A stretch of 64,000 bases of DNA, from NCBI RefSeq assembly GCF_030687715.1, contig NZ_CP117445.1:5604501-5668500 (forward strand), read 5' to 3'. Both the position numbers and the translations under genes were made by a program. The notes under the pieces are model-generated. The model had not been told where the DNA came from and did no database searches. It saw nothing but the letters and a program-made list of their open reading frames with translations. The stretch's first letter is position 1; every line of letters starts with the position of its first letter. Origin of the DNA: Pseudomonas sp. FP2196 (GTDB lineage Bacteria; Pseudomonadota; Gammaproteobacteria; Pseudomonadales; Pseudomonadaceae). Positions 36,706-46,846 of this stretch are shown in pieces.

Positions 36706-36977
36706 GTTTCGACCGCAGCAAAGTCCCGACCTGGCGTCCCGGCTACCGCTTCCAGTACGAACCGGCGCAAAAAGGCCATGTGCTGCTGTACCCCGAAGGC
36801 ATGATCAAACTCAACGACAGCGCCGCGCTGATCGGTGGTTTGATCGACGGTGAGCGGGATGTCGCGGCGATCATTGCCGAGCTCGACAAGCAGTTCCCCG
36901 GCGTGCCCGAACTCGGTGAAGACATCGAGCAATTCATGGAGGTTGCCCGTGCGCAGCACTGGATCGAACTTGCCTGA
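36702..36977 (+). CDS. pqqD: PqqD, PqqA peptide chaperone
   Basis: 91 aa, a full-length RiPP-recognition-element protein (PGYRFQYEP, then [10 protein letters not shown]). It binds PqqA and presents it to PqqE. Start overlaps the pqqC stop; it overlaps pqqE by 29 nt and contains the pqqE ribosome binding site. Confidence 0.95.
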   Translation: MSFDRSKVPTWRPGYRFQYEPAQKGHVLLYPEGMIKLNDSAALIGGLIDGERDVAAIIAELDKQFPGVPELGEDIEQFMEVARAQHWIELA

Positions 36978-38121
36978 TTCGTCGGTGAAAGTGCCGCCCA
37001 AGCCTGAGGTCGGCCTGCCGCTGTGGTTGCTCGCCGAACTGACCTACCGCTGCCCGCTGCAATGCCCGTACTGCTCCAATCCGCTGGATTTCGCCGAGCA
37101 GGGCAAAGAGCTGAGCACCGAGCAGTGGATCAAGGTATTCCGCGAGGCGCGGGAGATGGGCGCGGCGCAACTGGGTTTTTCCGGTGGCGAGCCGCTGGTG
37201 CGCCAGGATCTTGCCGAGTTGATTGCTGAAGCTCGCAAACTGGGCTTCTACACCAACCTGATCACCTCGGGCATCGGTCTCACCGAGCAGAAAATAAGCG
37301 ACTTCAAGAAGGCTGGCCTTGATCACATTCAGATCAGCTTCCAGGCCAGTGACGAGCAAGTAAACAACCTGCTCGCCGGCTCGAAAAAGGCTTTCGCGCA
37401 GAAGCTGGAAATGGCCCGCGCGGTTAAGGCCCATGGCTATCCGATGGTGCTGAACTTCGTTACCCATCGGCACAACATCGACAAGATCGACCGCATCATC
37501 GAGCTGTGTATTGCGCTCGAGGCAGATTTCGTCGAACTCGCTACCTGCCAGTTCTACGGCTGGGCGCAGCTCAACCGAGTCGGCCTGTTACCGACCAAGG
37601 AACAACTGGTGCGCGCCGAACGCATCACCAACGAATACCGCGCCAAACTGGAAGCCGAAGGGCATCCGTGCAAGCTGATTTTCGTCACCCCGGACTACTA
37701 CGAAGAACGCCCGAAAGCCTGCATGAATGGCTGGGGCAGCATTTTCCTGACAGTCACCCCTGACGGTACTGCCCTGCCCTGTCATGGCGCCCGACAGCTG
37801 CCGGTGCAATTTCCCAACGTGCGCGACCACAGCATGCAGCACATCTGGTACGACTCGTTCGGCTTCAACCGCTTTCGCGGTTACGACTGGATGCCCGAGC
37901 CGTGCCGCTCTTGCGACGAGAAAGAAAAGGACTTCGGCGGCTGCCGCTGCCAGGCGTTCATGCTCACGGGGGACGCCAGCAACGCTGACCCGGTGTGCAG
38001 CAAATCCGACCAGCACGGCGTGATTCTCAAGGCCCGCGAGGAAGCCGAACACGCTACTCAAACCATCGAACAACTGGCCTTCCGTAATGAACGAAACTCA
38101 CGCCTCATCGCTAAAGGCTGA
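36949..38121 (+). CDS. pqqE: PqqE, radical SAM PqqA cross-linking enzyme
   Basis: 390 aa from GTG 36949, chosen because GGAGG lies 6 nt upstream; the frame is open further left but out of any family homology. The radical SAM cluster motif is C35-x3-C39-x2-C42, and a SPASM-type Cys-rich end ([16 protein letters not shown]) holds auxiliary clusters. It forms the Glu-Tyr carbon-carbon bond in PqqA. Overlaps the peptidase gene by 35 nt. Confidence 0.93.
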   Translation: MRSTGSNLPDSSVKVPPKPEVGLPLWLLAELTYRCPLQCPYCSNPLDFAEQGKELSTEQWIKVFREAREMGAAQLGFSGGEPLVRQDLAELIAEARKLGFYTNLITSGIGLTEQKISDFKKAGLDHIQISFQASDEQVNNLLAGSKKAFAQKLEMARAVKAHGYPMVLNFVTHRHNIDKIDRIIELCIALEADFVELATCQFYGWAQLNRVGLLPTKEQLVRAERITNEYRAKLEAEGHPCKLIFVTPDYYEERPKACMNGWGSIFLTVTPDGTALPCHGARQLPVQFPNVRDHSMQHIWYDSFGFNRFRGYDWMPEPCRSCDEKEKDFGGCRCQAFMLTGDASNADPVCSKSDQHGVILKAREEAEHATQTIEQLAFRNERNSRLIAKG

Positions 38122-39895
38122 GCCTTTCAGCGCCGCACAAGCCGTCGCCGCCGGGATGGATTTCGCCGAACTGCAACTCGGCGTAAACGGTTTGTTCTGG
38201 AATGAATATCGTCCCGAAGATGCCGCGTGCCGGATCTGGCACTGGCGTAACGGCGCGGCGAAATGTCTGACGCCTGCAGGTTTCAGCGTGCGTAGCCGGG
38301 TGTACGAATATGGCGGTGGAGCGTTTTGTCTGACGCCTGACGGGGTGGTTTTCGTCGGCGAGATGGATCAGCAACTGTACCGGCAAACGCTGGATGGCGA
38401 ACCCGAGGCGCTGACGTCGGGCGAGTGCCGTTATGGCGATCTGCATTTTGCTGAGGGTCAGGTGTTGGCGGTAGAAGAGCAGCACGACACCCATCGGCTG
38501 GTCGCTATTGATCTGGCTGATGGCAAGCGTCATCTGCTGGCCGAAGGGGCGGACTTTTACGCCGCACCGACGATAAGTCCTGATGGCCGGCGTCTGGCGT
38601 GGATCGAGTGGAGCCGCCCGCATCAGCCGTGGACATCGACACGGTTGATGGTGGCCGACGGTGATTTTTCGGCGCCCCGTTGCGTGGCGGGCGAACAGTT
38701 TGAGGAATCCATCCAGCAGCCTCGTTTCGATGCGCACGGGCGTTTGTATTGCCTGACCGATCGTGGCGGATTCTGGCAGCCGTGGGCTGAGACCGCCGAT
38801 GGCCTGCAGCCTTTGCAAAGCGCTGAGGCCGACCATGCACCCGCGCCGTGGCAATTGGGCGGATGCACCTGGTTACCGGTCGGGGCCACTTTTCTGGCCA
38901 GTTGGAGTGAGGGCGGTTTTGGTCGTTTGGCTCTCGACGGCGAAGACTTTACCGGTGAATACAGCCGTTTCCGTCATCTGGCACTGGATCAGCAATTCAT
39001 CTATTGCATCGCGGCCTCACCGATCAGCCCTTCGGCAGTGATTGCCATTGATCGCGCATCCCATGAAGTAAAAGTGCTGGCCGGTGGTGTGGCGCCACTG
39101 CCCGCCGAACGCATCAGCCTGCCGCAAACCCTGCGTTACCCCAGCGTTGCGGGCGAGGCTCACGGGTTCTTTTATCCGGCCATGAGCGGTGAGGCCAAAC
39201 CGCCGCTGGTGGTGTTCATTCATGGTGGCCCGACTTCGGCCTGTTACCCACTGCTTGACCCGCGCATCCAGTACTGGACGCAACGGGGCTTCGCGGTGGC
39301 CGACCTCAATTATCGCGGCAGCAGCGGTTACGGCCGCGAATATCGACAGGCGTTGCATTTGAGCTGGGGTGACGTCGACGTCGAAGATGCCTGCGCGGTG
39401 GTGGCGTATCTCGCCGAGCATGGCATGGTCGATGGTGATCGCGCGTTTATTCGGGGCGGCAGCGCGGGCGGTTATACGACGCTGTGCGCCCTGGCGTTCC
39501 ATCAGGTGTTTCGTGCGGGCGCCAGCCTTTATGGCGTCAGCGATCCGGTGGCCCTTGCCCGAGCCACGCACAAGTTTGAGGGCGACTATCTCGACTGGCT
39601 GATCGGCGATCCCGAGCAAGACGCCGAACGCTACGCCGCCCGCACTCCGCTACTGCATGCGAGCAATATCCGCGTGCCGGTGATTTTCTTCCAGGGTGAA
39701 CTGGATGCCGTCGTCGTGCCGCAACAGACCCGCGACATGGTTACGGCACTCGAGCACAACGGCATCCCGGTCGAGGCGCACTACTACGCCGACGAACGCC
39801 ACGGCTTCCGCCGTGCGGTGAATCAGGCGCATGCGCTGGAACAGGAGTGGATGTTCTATCGGCGGGTGATGGGGCTAACGTTGACACAGAATTAG
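38087..39895 (+). CDS. pqqH: S9 prolyl-oligopeptidase-family peptidase of the pqq cluster
   Basis: 602 aa: N-terminal beta-propeller, then an alpha/beta-hydrolase domain with the nucleophile box GGSAGGYTT, the acid in GELDAVV and the His in ERHGF. It starts inside pqqE, so it is co-translated. Pseudomonas pqq operons end with this gene, called pqqH in P. aeruginosa and pqqM elsewhere; the role in PQQ assembly is not settled. Confidence 0.85.
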   Translation: MNETHASSLKAEPFSAAQAVAAGMDFAELQLGVNGLFWNEYRPEDAACRIWHWRNGAAKCLTPAGFSVRSRVYEYGGGAFCLTPDGVVFVGEMDQQLYRQTLDGEPEALTSGECRYGDLHFAEGQVLAVEEQHDTHRLVAIDLADGKRHLLAEGADFYAAPTISPDGRRLAWIEWSRPHQPWTSTRLMVADGDFSAPRCVAGEQFEESIQQPRFDAHGRLYCLTDRGGFWQPWAETADGLQPLQSAEADHAPAPWQLGGCTWLPVGATFLASWSEGGFGRLALDGEDFTGEYSRFRHLALDQQFIYCIAASPISPSAVIAIDRASHEVKVLAGGVAPLPAERISLPQTLRYPSVAGEAHGFFYPAMSGEAKPPLVVFIHGGPTSACYPLLDPRIQYWTQRGFAVADLNYRGSSGYGREYRQALHLSWGDVDVEDACAVVAYLAEHGMVDGDRAFIRGGSAGGYTTLCALAFHQVFRAGASLYGVSDPVALARATHKFEGDYLDWLIGDPEQDAERYAARTPLLHASNIRVPVIFFQGELDAVVVPQQTRDMVTALEHNGIPVEAHYYADERHGFRRAVNQAHALEQEWMFYRRVMGLTLTQN

Positions 39896-39905
39896 CGGTG
39901 TCCCG

Positions 39906-39980
39906 TTCGCGAGCAGGCTCGCTCCCACAGGGGATTTGTGAACGACACAGATCCAGTGTGGGAGCGAGCCTGCTCGCGAA
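39906..39980. repeat. REP palindrome (GCGAGCAGGCTCGC family)
   Basis: Arms 39906-39929 and 39957-39980, exact complements over 24 bp. Same family as 59188-59251. Confidence 0.8.
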
Positions 39981-40005
39981 GGCAATCTATCTGGCGCCGC
40001 AGAAC

Positions 40006-40164
40006 TCAGCGCTTGGCGATGATGTAAACCGCGTGCACGATCCCCGGAATGTAACCGCACAACGTCAGCAGAATGTTCAACCAGAACGCCCCGCCAAACC
40101 CGACCTGCAGAAACACACCCAGTGGCGGCAACAGAATGGCAATGATGATTCGAATGAAGTCCAT
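40006..40164 (-). CDS. YqaE/Pmp3-family small membrane protein
   Basis: 52 aa, AGGAG 7-8 nt before the ATG. Two hydrophobic helices around the family motif LLPPLGVFLQVG and the second segment LTLCGYIPGIVHA identify the Pmp3/YqaE family. Such proteins sit in the inner membrane and are linked to membrane potential or salt stress in other organisms. Confidence 0.9.
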   Translation of the reverse strand: MDFIRIIIAILLPPLGVFLQVGFGGAFWLNILLTLCGYIPGIVHAVYIIAKR

Positions 40165-40279
40165 GGGTCAGCTCCTGATTGGGGGTTGGCTCACTTGAGC
40201 CATACAAGCTAATCGACATTTGCCGTTCGTCAGGGTTCAGTGCTTTCGCCATTTGTTCGCCACTACCCCACACAAAAAA

Positions 40280-40313
40280 ACGCCCCACGCCAAAAGAATC
40301 AGGCGTGGGGCGT
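40280..40313 (-). terminator. Rho-independent terminator of the aminotransferase gene
   Basis: Stem ACGCCCCACGCC / GGCGTGGGGCGT with a 10-nt loop; the T-run is on the minus strand, 48 nt past the minus-strand stop at 40361. Confidence 0.85.
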
Positions 40314-40360
40314 GCGTTATACCGCGAGACGGTTCTTCAATTCGGGTGGGACGTTTCGGA

Positions 40361-41644
40361 TCAGACGGCAATCCCTTTACGGCATTGCAGTTGTGCAGTG
40401 CGCACACGGGAGAAGGCGCGGGCCAGGCGCAGGAGCATTTCGTCGATATTGGTTTTGCTGACCGTGAGTGCCGGGGTGAAGCGCAGGCAGTTGGCTTGCG
40501 GGGCGTTCAGTAGCAGGCCTTCGTGAAGTGCGGCATGGATGACGGCATCCGCGGAATCGTCCGACAGGGTCAATCCCCAGAAGAGGCCTTGCCCGCGCAA
40601 TTCACCATGGCCGTAGCGGTGGGCCAATCGCGCCAGACCTTCGCGCAAGTGCTGGCCGTTCTCTCTGACCTGCTCGAGAAATGCCCGATCCTGCACGCTA
40701 TCGAGTACCACCAGACCAGCCGCTGTCATCAGCGCATTGCCGTGGTGGGTGCCACCCAATTCGCCGGTTTCGAAACAGCACGCCTTGCCCCGCGCCAGCA
40801 GCGCCGCCAATGGCACGCCTCCGCCGAGACCTTTGCCGAGTACGACGATATCGGCGCGCACGCCGTAGGACTCTTCCGCGAGCAAGTTGCCGCAGCGTCC
40901 GATGCCGGTCTGCACTTCGTCAAGGATCAGCAGGATGCCCAGATCACGACACAGACGCTCGACACCTCTGAGGTAGTGCTCGGTTGCGGGAATGACGCCG
41001 GCATCGCTCTGGATCGGTTCAAGCATGATCGCTACGGTTTGCGCATCCACCGCCGCATGCAGTGCTGGCAAATCGTTGAACGGCACCAGATCGAAGCCGG
41101 GCAACATCGGCGCGAAACGGTTGGGCAGGTTCGCACTGTCCGACGCCGAGATCGTCGCCAGACTGCGGCCATGGCAGCCCTGCTTCGCCACGATGATCCG
41201 CGAGGCGCCGCCGCGATGCAGTTGACCCCACTTGCGCGCCAGTTTGATCGCCGCTTCACAGGCTTCGCTGCCGCTGTTGAGCAGATAAGCCTGATCGCTG
41301 GCGGTACTGGCACACAAGCGTTCGACAAGGCTGAGCATGCCGCGATTGTGCAAATTGAAACCGGGATTGATCAGCGCCTGAGCTTGACTGGCGATGGCTT
41401 TGACCAGCGCCGAAGGGCTGTGGCCGAGGCTGTTGGCGCCGCCGGCCTGGGAGAAGTCGAGATAAGCGCGGTCGTTGCTGTCCCACAACCAGGAGCCCTG
41501 ACCACGAACGAAGACCTGTTGCGGCCGCTCGACGCTGGGCATCAGCCGCTCGGCGTTCAGGCTGTCGCCAGCAGCAGGTTGATCGGCCTCGAAAGCGAGG
41601 TCATCCAGACTCGGCGCCGGGCGGCGCAAACTGAACAGATTCAT
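40361..41644 (-). CDS. Class III (ornithine-type) aminotransferase
   Basis: 427 aa from ATG 41644. A full-length PLP-dependent class III enzyme: NSGSEACEAAIKLAR, the LILDEVQTGIGR acid, the PLP lysine in VLGKGLGGG, and GGTHHGN. Close in type to acetylornithine/succinyldiaminopimelate aminotransferases, but substrate is not fixed by sequence. Divergent from a LysR regulator, which likely controls it. Confidence 0.8.
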   Translation of the reverse strand: MNLFSLRRPAPSLDDLAFEADQPAAGDSLNAERLMPSVERPQQVFVRGQGSWLWDSNDRAYLDFSQAGGANSLGHSPSALVKAIASQAQALINPGFNLHNRGMLSLVERLCASTASDQAYLLNSGSEACEAAIKLARKWGQLHRGGASRIIVAKQGCHGRSLATISASDSANLPNRFAPMLPGFDLVPFNDLPALHAAVDAQTVAIMLEPIQSDAGVIPATEHYLRGVERLCRDLGILLILDEVQTGIGRCGNLLAEESYGVRADIVVLGKGLGGGVPLAALLARGKACCFETGELGGTHHGNALMTAAGLVVLDSVQDRAFLEQVRENGQHLREGLARLAHRYGHGELRGQGLFWGLTLSDDSADAVIHAALHEGLLLNAPQANCLRFTPALTVSKTNIDEMLLRLARAFSRVRTAQLQCRKGIAV

Positions 41645-41813
41645 TGGAAAAAACCCCGCTTGAGGTTTTTTGAACTGCCTATGCAAACACTGTCGAAGCA
41701 AACGCTATTCATCGCGCTCTCTGGCCCTGTAAGCCTTGTGATTGCGGTTAGACTAGGCTCACTGACGGCCTCGGGCCATTTCGATTTCTCAGCATTTTCG
41801 ATAAGTGTTACTT

Positions 41814-42743
41814 ATGGATTTCAAGCAACTGCGTTATTTCGTCGCGGTCTACGAAGAAGGTCATGTCGGGCGGGCCGCTGAACGCCTGTCGATCTCGCAA
41901 CCGGCCCTCTCCCAGCAGATTCGCCAGCTCGAACAAAACCTCGATGTCACCCTGTTCGAACGCAGCAGCAAGCGCCTCTTGCCGACCCTCGCCGCCCACA
42001 CGCTGTACAACCACGCCTTGCCATTGCTCGACGGGCTGCAACGCGCTCGCGAAGCCTTGGGCAACTTCAAGGGTCAGGCACTGCGCACCTTGGCGATTGG
42101 TGTGTTGCAGACCGTTCACACCAGCCTTGTCCCGCAAATGCTCGACCGAGTGCGCAAGGCACAGCCGCATCTTGTTGTGCAGATCTATGAATTGTCCGGG
42201 CTGGAGATCGAGCGGCGCTTGCTCAATGGTTCGCTGGACATCGGTATCAGTTATCTGCCGCCGCGTCAGCCCGGTCTGCACGGCGTAATGCTGTACGAAG
42301 ATGAGCTGACACTTGTCATCCCGGCGGATCATCCGTTGCGTGAATTCAAGAAAGTCTCGATTCGTCAGGCCGCTGAATTGCCGATGTTGTTATTGGGAGA
42401 GGAGTTTCAGATTCGCCAGATCTGGCAGGCACAGCTGACCAGCCTCGGACGTCGCCCGCAGGTGCAGGCAGAGCTGAACAACATGGTGGGGATTCTCGAC
42501 AGTCTGCCGCACACCAAACTGGCGACGGTGCTGCCGGGGCGCTCGCAAAAAGAATACGACGAAGACGATCTGCTCTGGAAACCGCTGAGCGAACCACGGG
42601 TGCCGCTGAAGGTTGGTTTGGTGTGTCGCGATGTACAACGTCAGCAGGCTTCTCTGGCGCTGCTGCGGACATTGCTGGAAGAAGTGATTGAGCGCGAAGA
42701 TAAACCGTTGAAAACCGCGCAACCACTGGATCCTCTGGCCTGA
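41814..42743 (+). CDS. LysR-family regulator
   Basis: 309 aa from ATG 41814; a GTG at 41805 is in frame but less likely. N-terminal winged helix-turn-helix (MDFKQLRYFVAVYEEGHV, SQPALSQQIRQLE), then the periplasmic-binding-like effector domain. Divergent from the aminotransferase gene across 169 bp, the usual layout for a LysR regulator and its target. Confidence 0.88.
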   Translation: MDFKQLRYFVAVYEEGHVGRAAERLSISQPALSQQIRQLEQNLDVTLFERSSKRLLPTLAAHTLYNHALPLLDGLQRAREALGNFKGQALRTLAIGVLQTVHTSLVPQMLDRVRKAQPHLVVQIYELSGLEIERRLLNGSLDIGISYLPPRQPGLHGVMLYEDELTLVIPADHPLREFKKVSIRQAAELPMLLLGEEFQIRQIWQAQLTSLGRRPQVQAELNNMVGILDSLPHTKLATVLPGRSQKEYDEDDLLWKPLSEPRVPLKVGLVCRDVQRQQASLALLRTLLEEVIEREDKPLKTAQPLDPLA

Positions 42744-42766
42744 GCACTTTTCTTCAGGCAAAAGAA

Positions 42767-42788
42767 AACCCCGCCGAAGCGGGGCTTT
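42767..42788 (+). terminator. Rho-independent terminator of the LysR gene
   Basis: Stem CCCCGC / GCGGGG with a CGAA tetraloop, followed by CTTT. Confidence 0.7.
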
Positions 42789-42970
42789 GCAGACTGTTTC
42801 CCTGACATCCATTTCACTCCGCCACCCTGGCAGAATCCTACGTGTCCCTGTTGTTGCTTTGCGCTTCCTGCGCGACGTCCATGAAATGTAGATTAGCTCT
42901 GGATCCAATCCGCGCATATGGGAGAACAGCAGCACGTGATGTAAGCGAATGCTTACATCACGTCATTGCA

Positions 42971-44749
42971 TCAGAACTGCGCTGCATCCAGAAGGAACAA
43001 CGACTCGCTACCAGCCTTCACCGACGCGCTCAACGAGTGAATGCGCGGCAGCAGACGGGCGAAATAGAAGCGTGCGGTGCCGAGCTTGCTGGCGTAGAAA
43101 TCTTCTTGAGATTCCTTGCCCAACGCGGCTTTGGCCATCAATGCCCACATATAGGCGTAGGCCGTGTATCCAAACGCCTGCAAATATTCGACCGAGGCCG
43201 CGCCGATTTCGTTCGGATTGTTTTTTGCTCGATCCAGCAGCCACGCCGTCAACTCGTCGAGGGTATCGACAGCGTCGTTCAGCGGCTTGGTGAATTCACT
43301 CAGATCAGCACTCGCCGTAGCGGTGAAGTGGCGGATCTCGTCGGCGAACAGTTGGTAGAACGCGCCGCCGCTGCCGACGATCTTGCGCCCCACCAGGTCC
43401 AGCGCCTGAATACCATTGGTGCCCTCATAGATCTGGGTGATGCGCACGTCACGCACCAATTGCTCCTGACCCCACTCGCGGATGTAACCGTGGCCGCCGA
43501 AAATCTGCTGGCCGTGGACGGTGGTTTCCAGCCCCAGATCGGTCAGGAACGCCTTGGCCACCGGCGTCAGCAATGCGACCAGATCTTCCGCACGCTTACG
43601 TGTAGTCGCGTCTTCGCTGAACTTGGCAGTATCGAGTTGCATCGCCACGTAGGTGGAAAACGCCCGGCCACCTTCGTTCGAGGCTTTCATGGTCAGCAAC
43701 ATGCGCCGCACGTCCGGGTGGACGATGATCGGGTCAGCGACTTTGTCTTTATTCTGCGCGCCGGTCGGCGAACGGCTTTGCAGACGGTCGCGCGCGTATT
43801 CGACGGCGTTCTGATAGGAGCGCTCGCCAGTGGCCAGGCCCTGAATGCCGACGCCCAGACGCTCGTAGTTCATCATGGTGAACATCGCGGCCAGGCCTTT
43901 GTTCGGCTCACCGACCAGATAACCGACGGCTTCGTCAAAGTTCATCACGCAGGTGGCGGACGCCTGGATACCCATCTTGTGCTCGATAGAACCGCAATTC
44001 GCCGGATTGCGCGCGCCCAGGCTGCCGTCGGCATTGACCATGAACTTCGGCACCAGGAACAGCGAAATACCTTTCGGGCCGGCCGGTGCGTCGGGCAGTT
44101 TGGCCAAAACCAGATGAATGATGTTTTCAGTAAGGTCGTGTTCGCCACCGGTGATGAAGATCTTGGTGCCGCTGACCTTGTAGGAACCGTCGGCCTGAGG
44201 CTCGGCCTTGGTGCGAATAATGCCCAGGTCGGTACCGGCGTGCGGCTCGGTCAGGCACATAGAACCGGCCCAGACGCCGGCGTACATGTTCGGCAGGTAC
44301 GCAGCTTTCAGCTCTTCGCTGGCGTGGGCGTTGATCGACAGGCAGGCGCCGGCAGTCAGCATCGGGTACAGACCGAAGGACAGGCTGGCGGAGTTGACCA
44401 TCTCTTCAACCTGGGCCGAAACGGCTTTGGGCATGCCCATGCCGCCGTATTGCGGATCACCGCCAACGCCGACCCAACCGCCTTCAGCGTAAGTCTGATA
44501 AGCCTGTGGGAAACCGGCCGGCGTGGTGACGGCACCGTCGGCCCAGTGGCAGCCTTCTTCGTCTGCCGCACGGCTCAGAGGCGCGATGCTTTTGCTGGTG
44601 ACCTTGCCGGCCTCTTCGAGAATCGCTTCAACGGTCTCGGCGTCGACAGTCTCGGCCAGCGCCGGCAGTTCGGCCCAGAGTTTGGCGACTTCGAACACTT
44701 CATTGAGGACGAAGCGCATATCGCGCAGCGGCGCTTTGTAGTCAGCCAT
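42971..44749 (-). CDS. Acyl-CoA dehydrogenase (DmdC/FadE type), paralog 1
   Basis: 592 aa. Full-length large acyl-CoA dehydrogenase: MCLTEPHAGTDLG, KIFITGGEHD and IYEGTNGIQALDL, whose Glu is the likely catalytic base. It starts [12 protein letters not shown] as do two neighbours at 44960 and 48359. It would oxidise an acyl-CoA in beta-oxidation; medium-chain or phenylacyl substrates are reported for relatives. FAD-dependent, cytoplasmic. Confidence 0.88.
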   Translation of the reverse strand: MADYKAPLRDMRFVLNEVFEVAKLWAELPALAETVDAETVEAILEEAGKVTSKSIAPLSRAADEEGCHWADGAVTTPAGFPQAYQTYAEGGWVGVGGDPQYGGMGMPKAVSAQVEEMVNSASLSFGLYPMLTAGACLSINAHASEELKAAYLPNMYAGVWAGSMCLTEPHAGTDLGIIRTKAEPQADGSYKVSGTKIFITGGEHDLTENIIHLVLAKLPDAPAGPKGISLFLVPKFMVNADGSLGARNPANCGSIEHKMGIQASATCVMNFDEAVGYLVGEPNKGLAAMFTMMNYERLGVGIQGLATGERSYQNAVEYARDRLQSRSPTGAQNKDKVADPIIVHPDVRRMLLTMKASNEGGRAFSTYVAMQLDTAKFSEDATTRKRAEDLVALLTPVAKAFLTDLGLETTVHGQQIFGGHGYIREWGQEQLVRDVRITQIYEGTNGIQALDLVGRKIVGSGGAFYQLFADEIRHFTATASADLSEFTKPLNDAVDTLDELTAWLLDRAKNNPNEIGAASVEYLQAFGYTAYAYMWALMAKAALGKESQEDFYASKLGTARFYFARLLPRIHSLSASVKAGSESLFLLDAAQF

Positions 44750-44880
44750 GGCAAACCTCGCAAGATCTAAACAGGTATTCGTGGAAGGGTGTTTTCATTG
44801 AGGCCGAGTGTACCCCAACAACTTTTGCGACACATAGGGTCAACCGGTGACCGATTTGTTATTTTTAGTCACCAAGAAAA

Positions 44881-44952
44881 AGATCGCAGCCTTCGCAAGC
44901 TCCTACAGGTAAAAAGCGATCCCGTGCAGGAGCTGCTGGCTGCGATCTTTTG
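44881..44952. repeat. REP palindrome (GGAGCTGC...GCGATC family)
   Basis: Inverted arms carrying GATCGCAGC and AGGAGCTG, between acyl-CoA dehydrogenase genes. Same family as the elements near 54.3, 56.3 and 60.4 kb. Confidence 0.75.
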
Positions 44953-44959
44953 ATCTTCC

Positions 44960-46756
44960 TTAAAGCGCAAACATTTCGGCCGGCAGTTTCATCAAACAAT
45001 CACTGCCCGCCTCAATCGCCGCACGATGCGCTGCCGTACGCGGCAACAAGCGCTTAAAGTAAAACTCGCACGTCGCCAGTTTGCCCCGGCAGAAATCCCC
45101 ATCGCCCTCACCCGCCCCCAGTTGCGCCTGCGCCACGAGCGCCATGCGCAGCCATAGATAGCCGAGGATGATGTAGCCGCTGTACATCAGGTAATCCACC
45201 GACGCGGCACCGACTTCGTCCGGATTCTTCATCGCCGCCATGCCGACCTTCATGGTCAAGTCGCCCCACTGCTGGTTGAGCTCGTTGAGCTGTGCAACAA
45301 AACTGCCCAACTCTGCATGCTCGGCATTCGCCGCGCAGAACTTGTGAACGATTTTAGTAAATCCGCGCAACAGCTTGCCCTGACTGCCGAGCACTTTGCG
45401 CCCGAGCAGATCCAGCGCCTGAATGCCGTTGGTCCCCTCGTAGATCGGCGCAATCCGACAATCGCGAACCAACTGTTCCATGCCCCATTCACGAATGAAG
45501 CCATGGCCGCCGAACACCTGCATGCCGTGGTTGGTCACTTCCAGCCCGGTGTCGGTCATGAAGGCCTTGCAGATCGGCGTAAGGAACGCCAGCAAGTCTT
45601 CGGCCTCCTGACGCGCATCGGCATCACTGCTCAGGTGCGCGGTATCAAGCAGTTGCGCGGTGAAGTAAGTCAGCGCGCGGTTGCCTTCGTTGAAGGCTTT
45701 CATGGTCAGCAGCATGCGCCGCACGTCGGGGTGAACGATGATTGGGTCGGCCGGTTTGTCCGGGGCTTTGGCGCCGGTTAGCGAGCGCATCTGCAAGCGG
45801 TCGTTGGCGTACCTGATCGCGCCCTGGAAGCTTGCCTCGCCCAGACACAAACCCTGCATGCCAGTGCCGAGCCGAGCGTGGTTCATCATGGTGAACATGC
45901 AGTTCAGGCCCTTGTTCGGCTCGCCGATCAAAAAGCCTTTGGCAGAATCGAAGTTCAGTACACAAGTGGCCGACGCCTTGATGCCCATTTTGTGTTCGAT
46001 CGAGCCGCAGGAAACACCGTTGCGTTCACCCGCCTCGCCCACAGCATCCGGGAGGAATTTCGGCACGATGAACAGTGAAATCCCCTTGGTGCCCGCCGGC
46101 GCATCCGGCAGTTTGGCCAACACCAGATGAATGATGTTGTCGCTCATGTCGTGCTCGCCTGCGGAGATGAAAATCTTGCTGCCGGTGATCGCGTAGCTAC
46201 CGTCAGCCTGAGGCACGGCGCGGGTCTTGATGATGCCCAGATCGGTGCCGCAATGAGCTTCGGTCAGGCACATGGTGCCGGTCCATTGGCCGGCGGTGAG
46301 TTTACTCAGGTAAGTGGTTTTCTGATCCTCGGTGCCGTGGGCGTGGATCGCCGACATCGCGCCGTGGGTCACGCCCGGATACATGCCCCAGGAGGTGTTA
46401 CTGGAGCCGACCATTTCGCTGATCACCAGCCCCAGCGAACTCGGCAAACCCTGGCCACCGTAGGTCGGATCCGCTGCCAGACCATGCCAGCCACCCTCGA
46501 CGTATTGTGCGAAGGCTTGCTTGAAGCCTGTAGGCGTTGTCACCACGCCGTTGTCGAAATGGCAGCCCTCTTCGTCGCCGCTGCGATTGAGCGGTGCCAG
46601 AACGTTCTCACAGAACTTTGCGCCTTCTTCGAGGATCGCGTTGATCATGTCCGGGCTGGCATCGTGGGCGCCGAGGGCGGCGTAGTTGCCGTGGAAGTCG
46701 AAGACGTGGTCGATCAGAAAGCGCATATCGCGCAGGGGAGCTTTGTATTCGGGCAT
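44960..46756 (-). CDS. Acyl-CoA dehydrogenase (DmdC/FadE type), paralog 2
   Basis: 598 aa from ATG 46756 (AAGGAGAAG upstream); an upstream in-frame start adds 19 residues without a binding site. Same architecture as its neighbours: [23 protein letters not shown] and IYEGTNGIQALDL. Its sequence is closer to paralog 3 than to paralog 1 ([15 protein letters not shown]). Confidence 0.88.
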   Translation of the reverse strand: MPEYKAPLRDMRFLIDHVFDFHGNYAALGAHDASPDMINAILEEGAKFCENVLAPLNRSGDEEGCHFDNGVVTTPTGFKQAFAQYVEGGWHGLAADPTYGGQGLPSSLGLVISEMVGSSNTSWGMYPGVTHGAMSAIHAHGTEDQKTTYLSKLTAGQWTGTMCLTEAHCGTDLGIIKTRAVPQADGSYAITGSKIFISAGEHDMSDNIIHLVLAKLPDAPAGTKGISLFIVPKFLPDAVGEAGERNGVSCGSIEHKMGIKASATCVLNFDSAKGFLIGEPNKGLNCMFTMMNHARLGTGMQGLCLGEASFQGAIRYANDRLQMRSLTGAKAPDKPADPIIVHPDVRRMLLTMKAFNEGNRALTYFTAQLLDTAHLSSDADARQEAEDLLAFLTPICKAFMTDTGLEVTNHGMQVFGGHGFIREWGMEQLVRDCRIAPIYEGTNGIQALDLLGRKVLGSQGKLLRGFTKIVHKFCAANAEHAELGSFVAQLNELNQQWGDLTMKVGMAAMKNPDEVGAASVDYLMYSGYIILGYLWLRMALVAQAQLGAGEGDGDFCRGKLATCEFYFKRLLPRTAAHRAAIEAGSDCLMKLPAEMFAL

Positions 46757-46846
46757 GGTGGCTTCTCCTTCAGCAGATTTCTTCAACCTACTGCCGGCCA
46801 CCACGTCCCACAATCACTGTCCAGACGCTGAATGCGCCGTCATCAC

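Noticed and set aside
40523..41881. 452-aa plus-strand ORF
   Set aside because: Antisense to the class III aminotransferase, which has its PLP lysine and terminator.
42842..44770. 642-aa plus-strand ORF
   Set aside because: Antisense shadow of the acyl-CoA dehydrogenase at 42971-44749; high-GC codon use leaves the opposite strand open.
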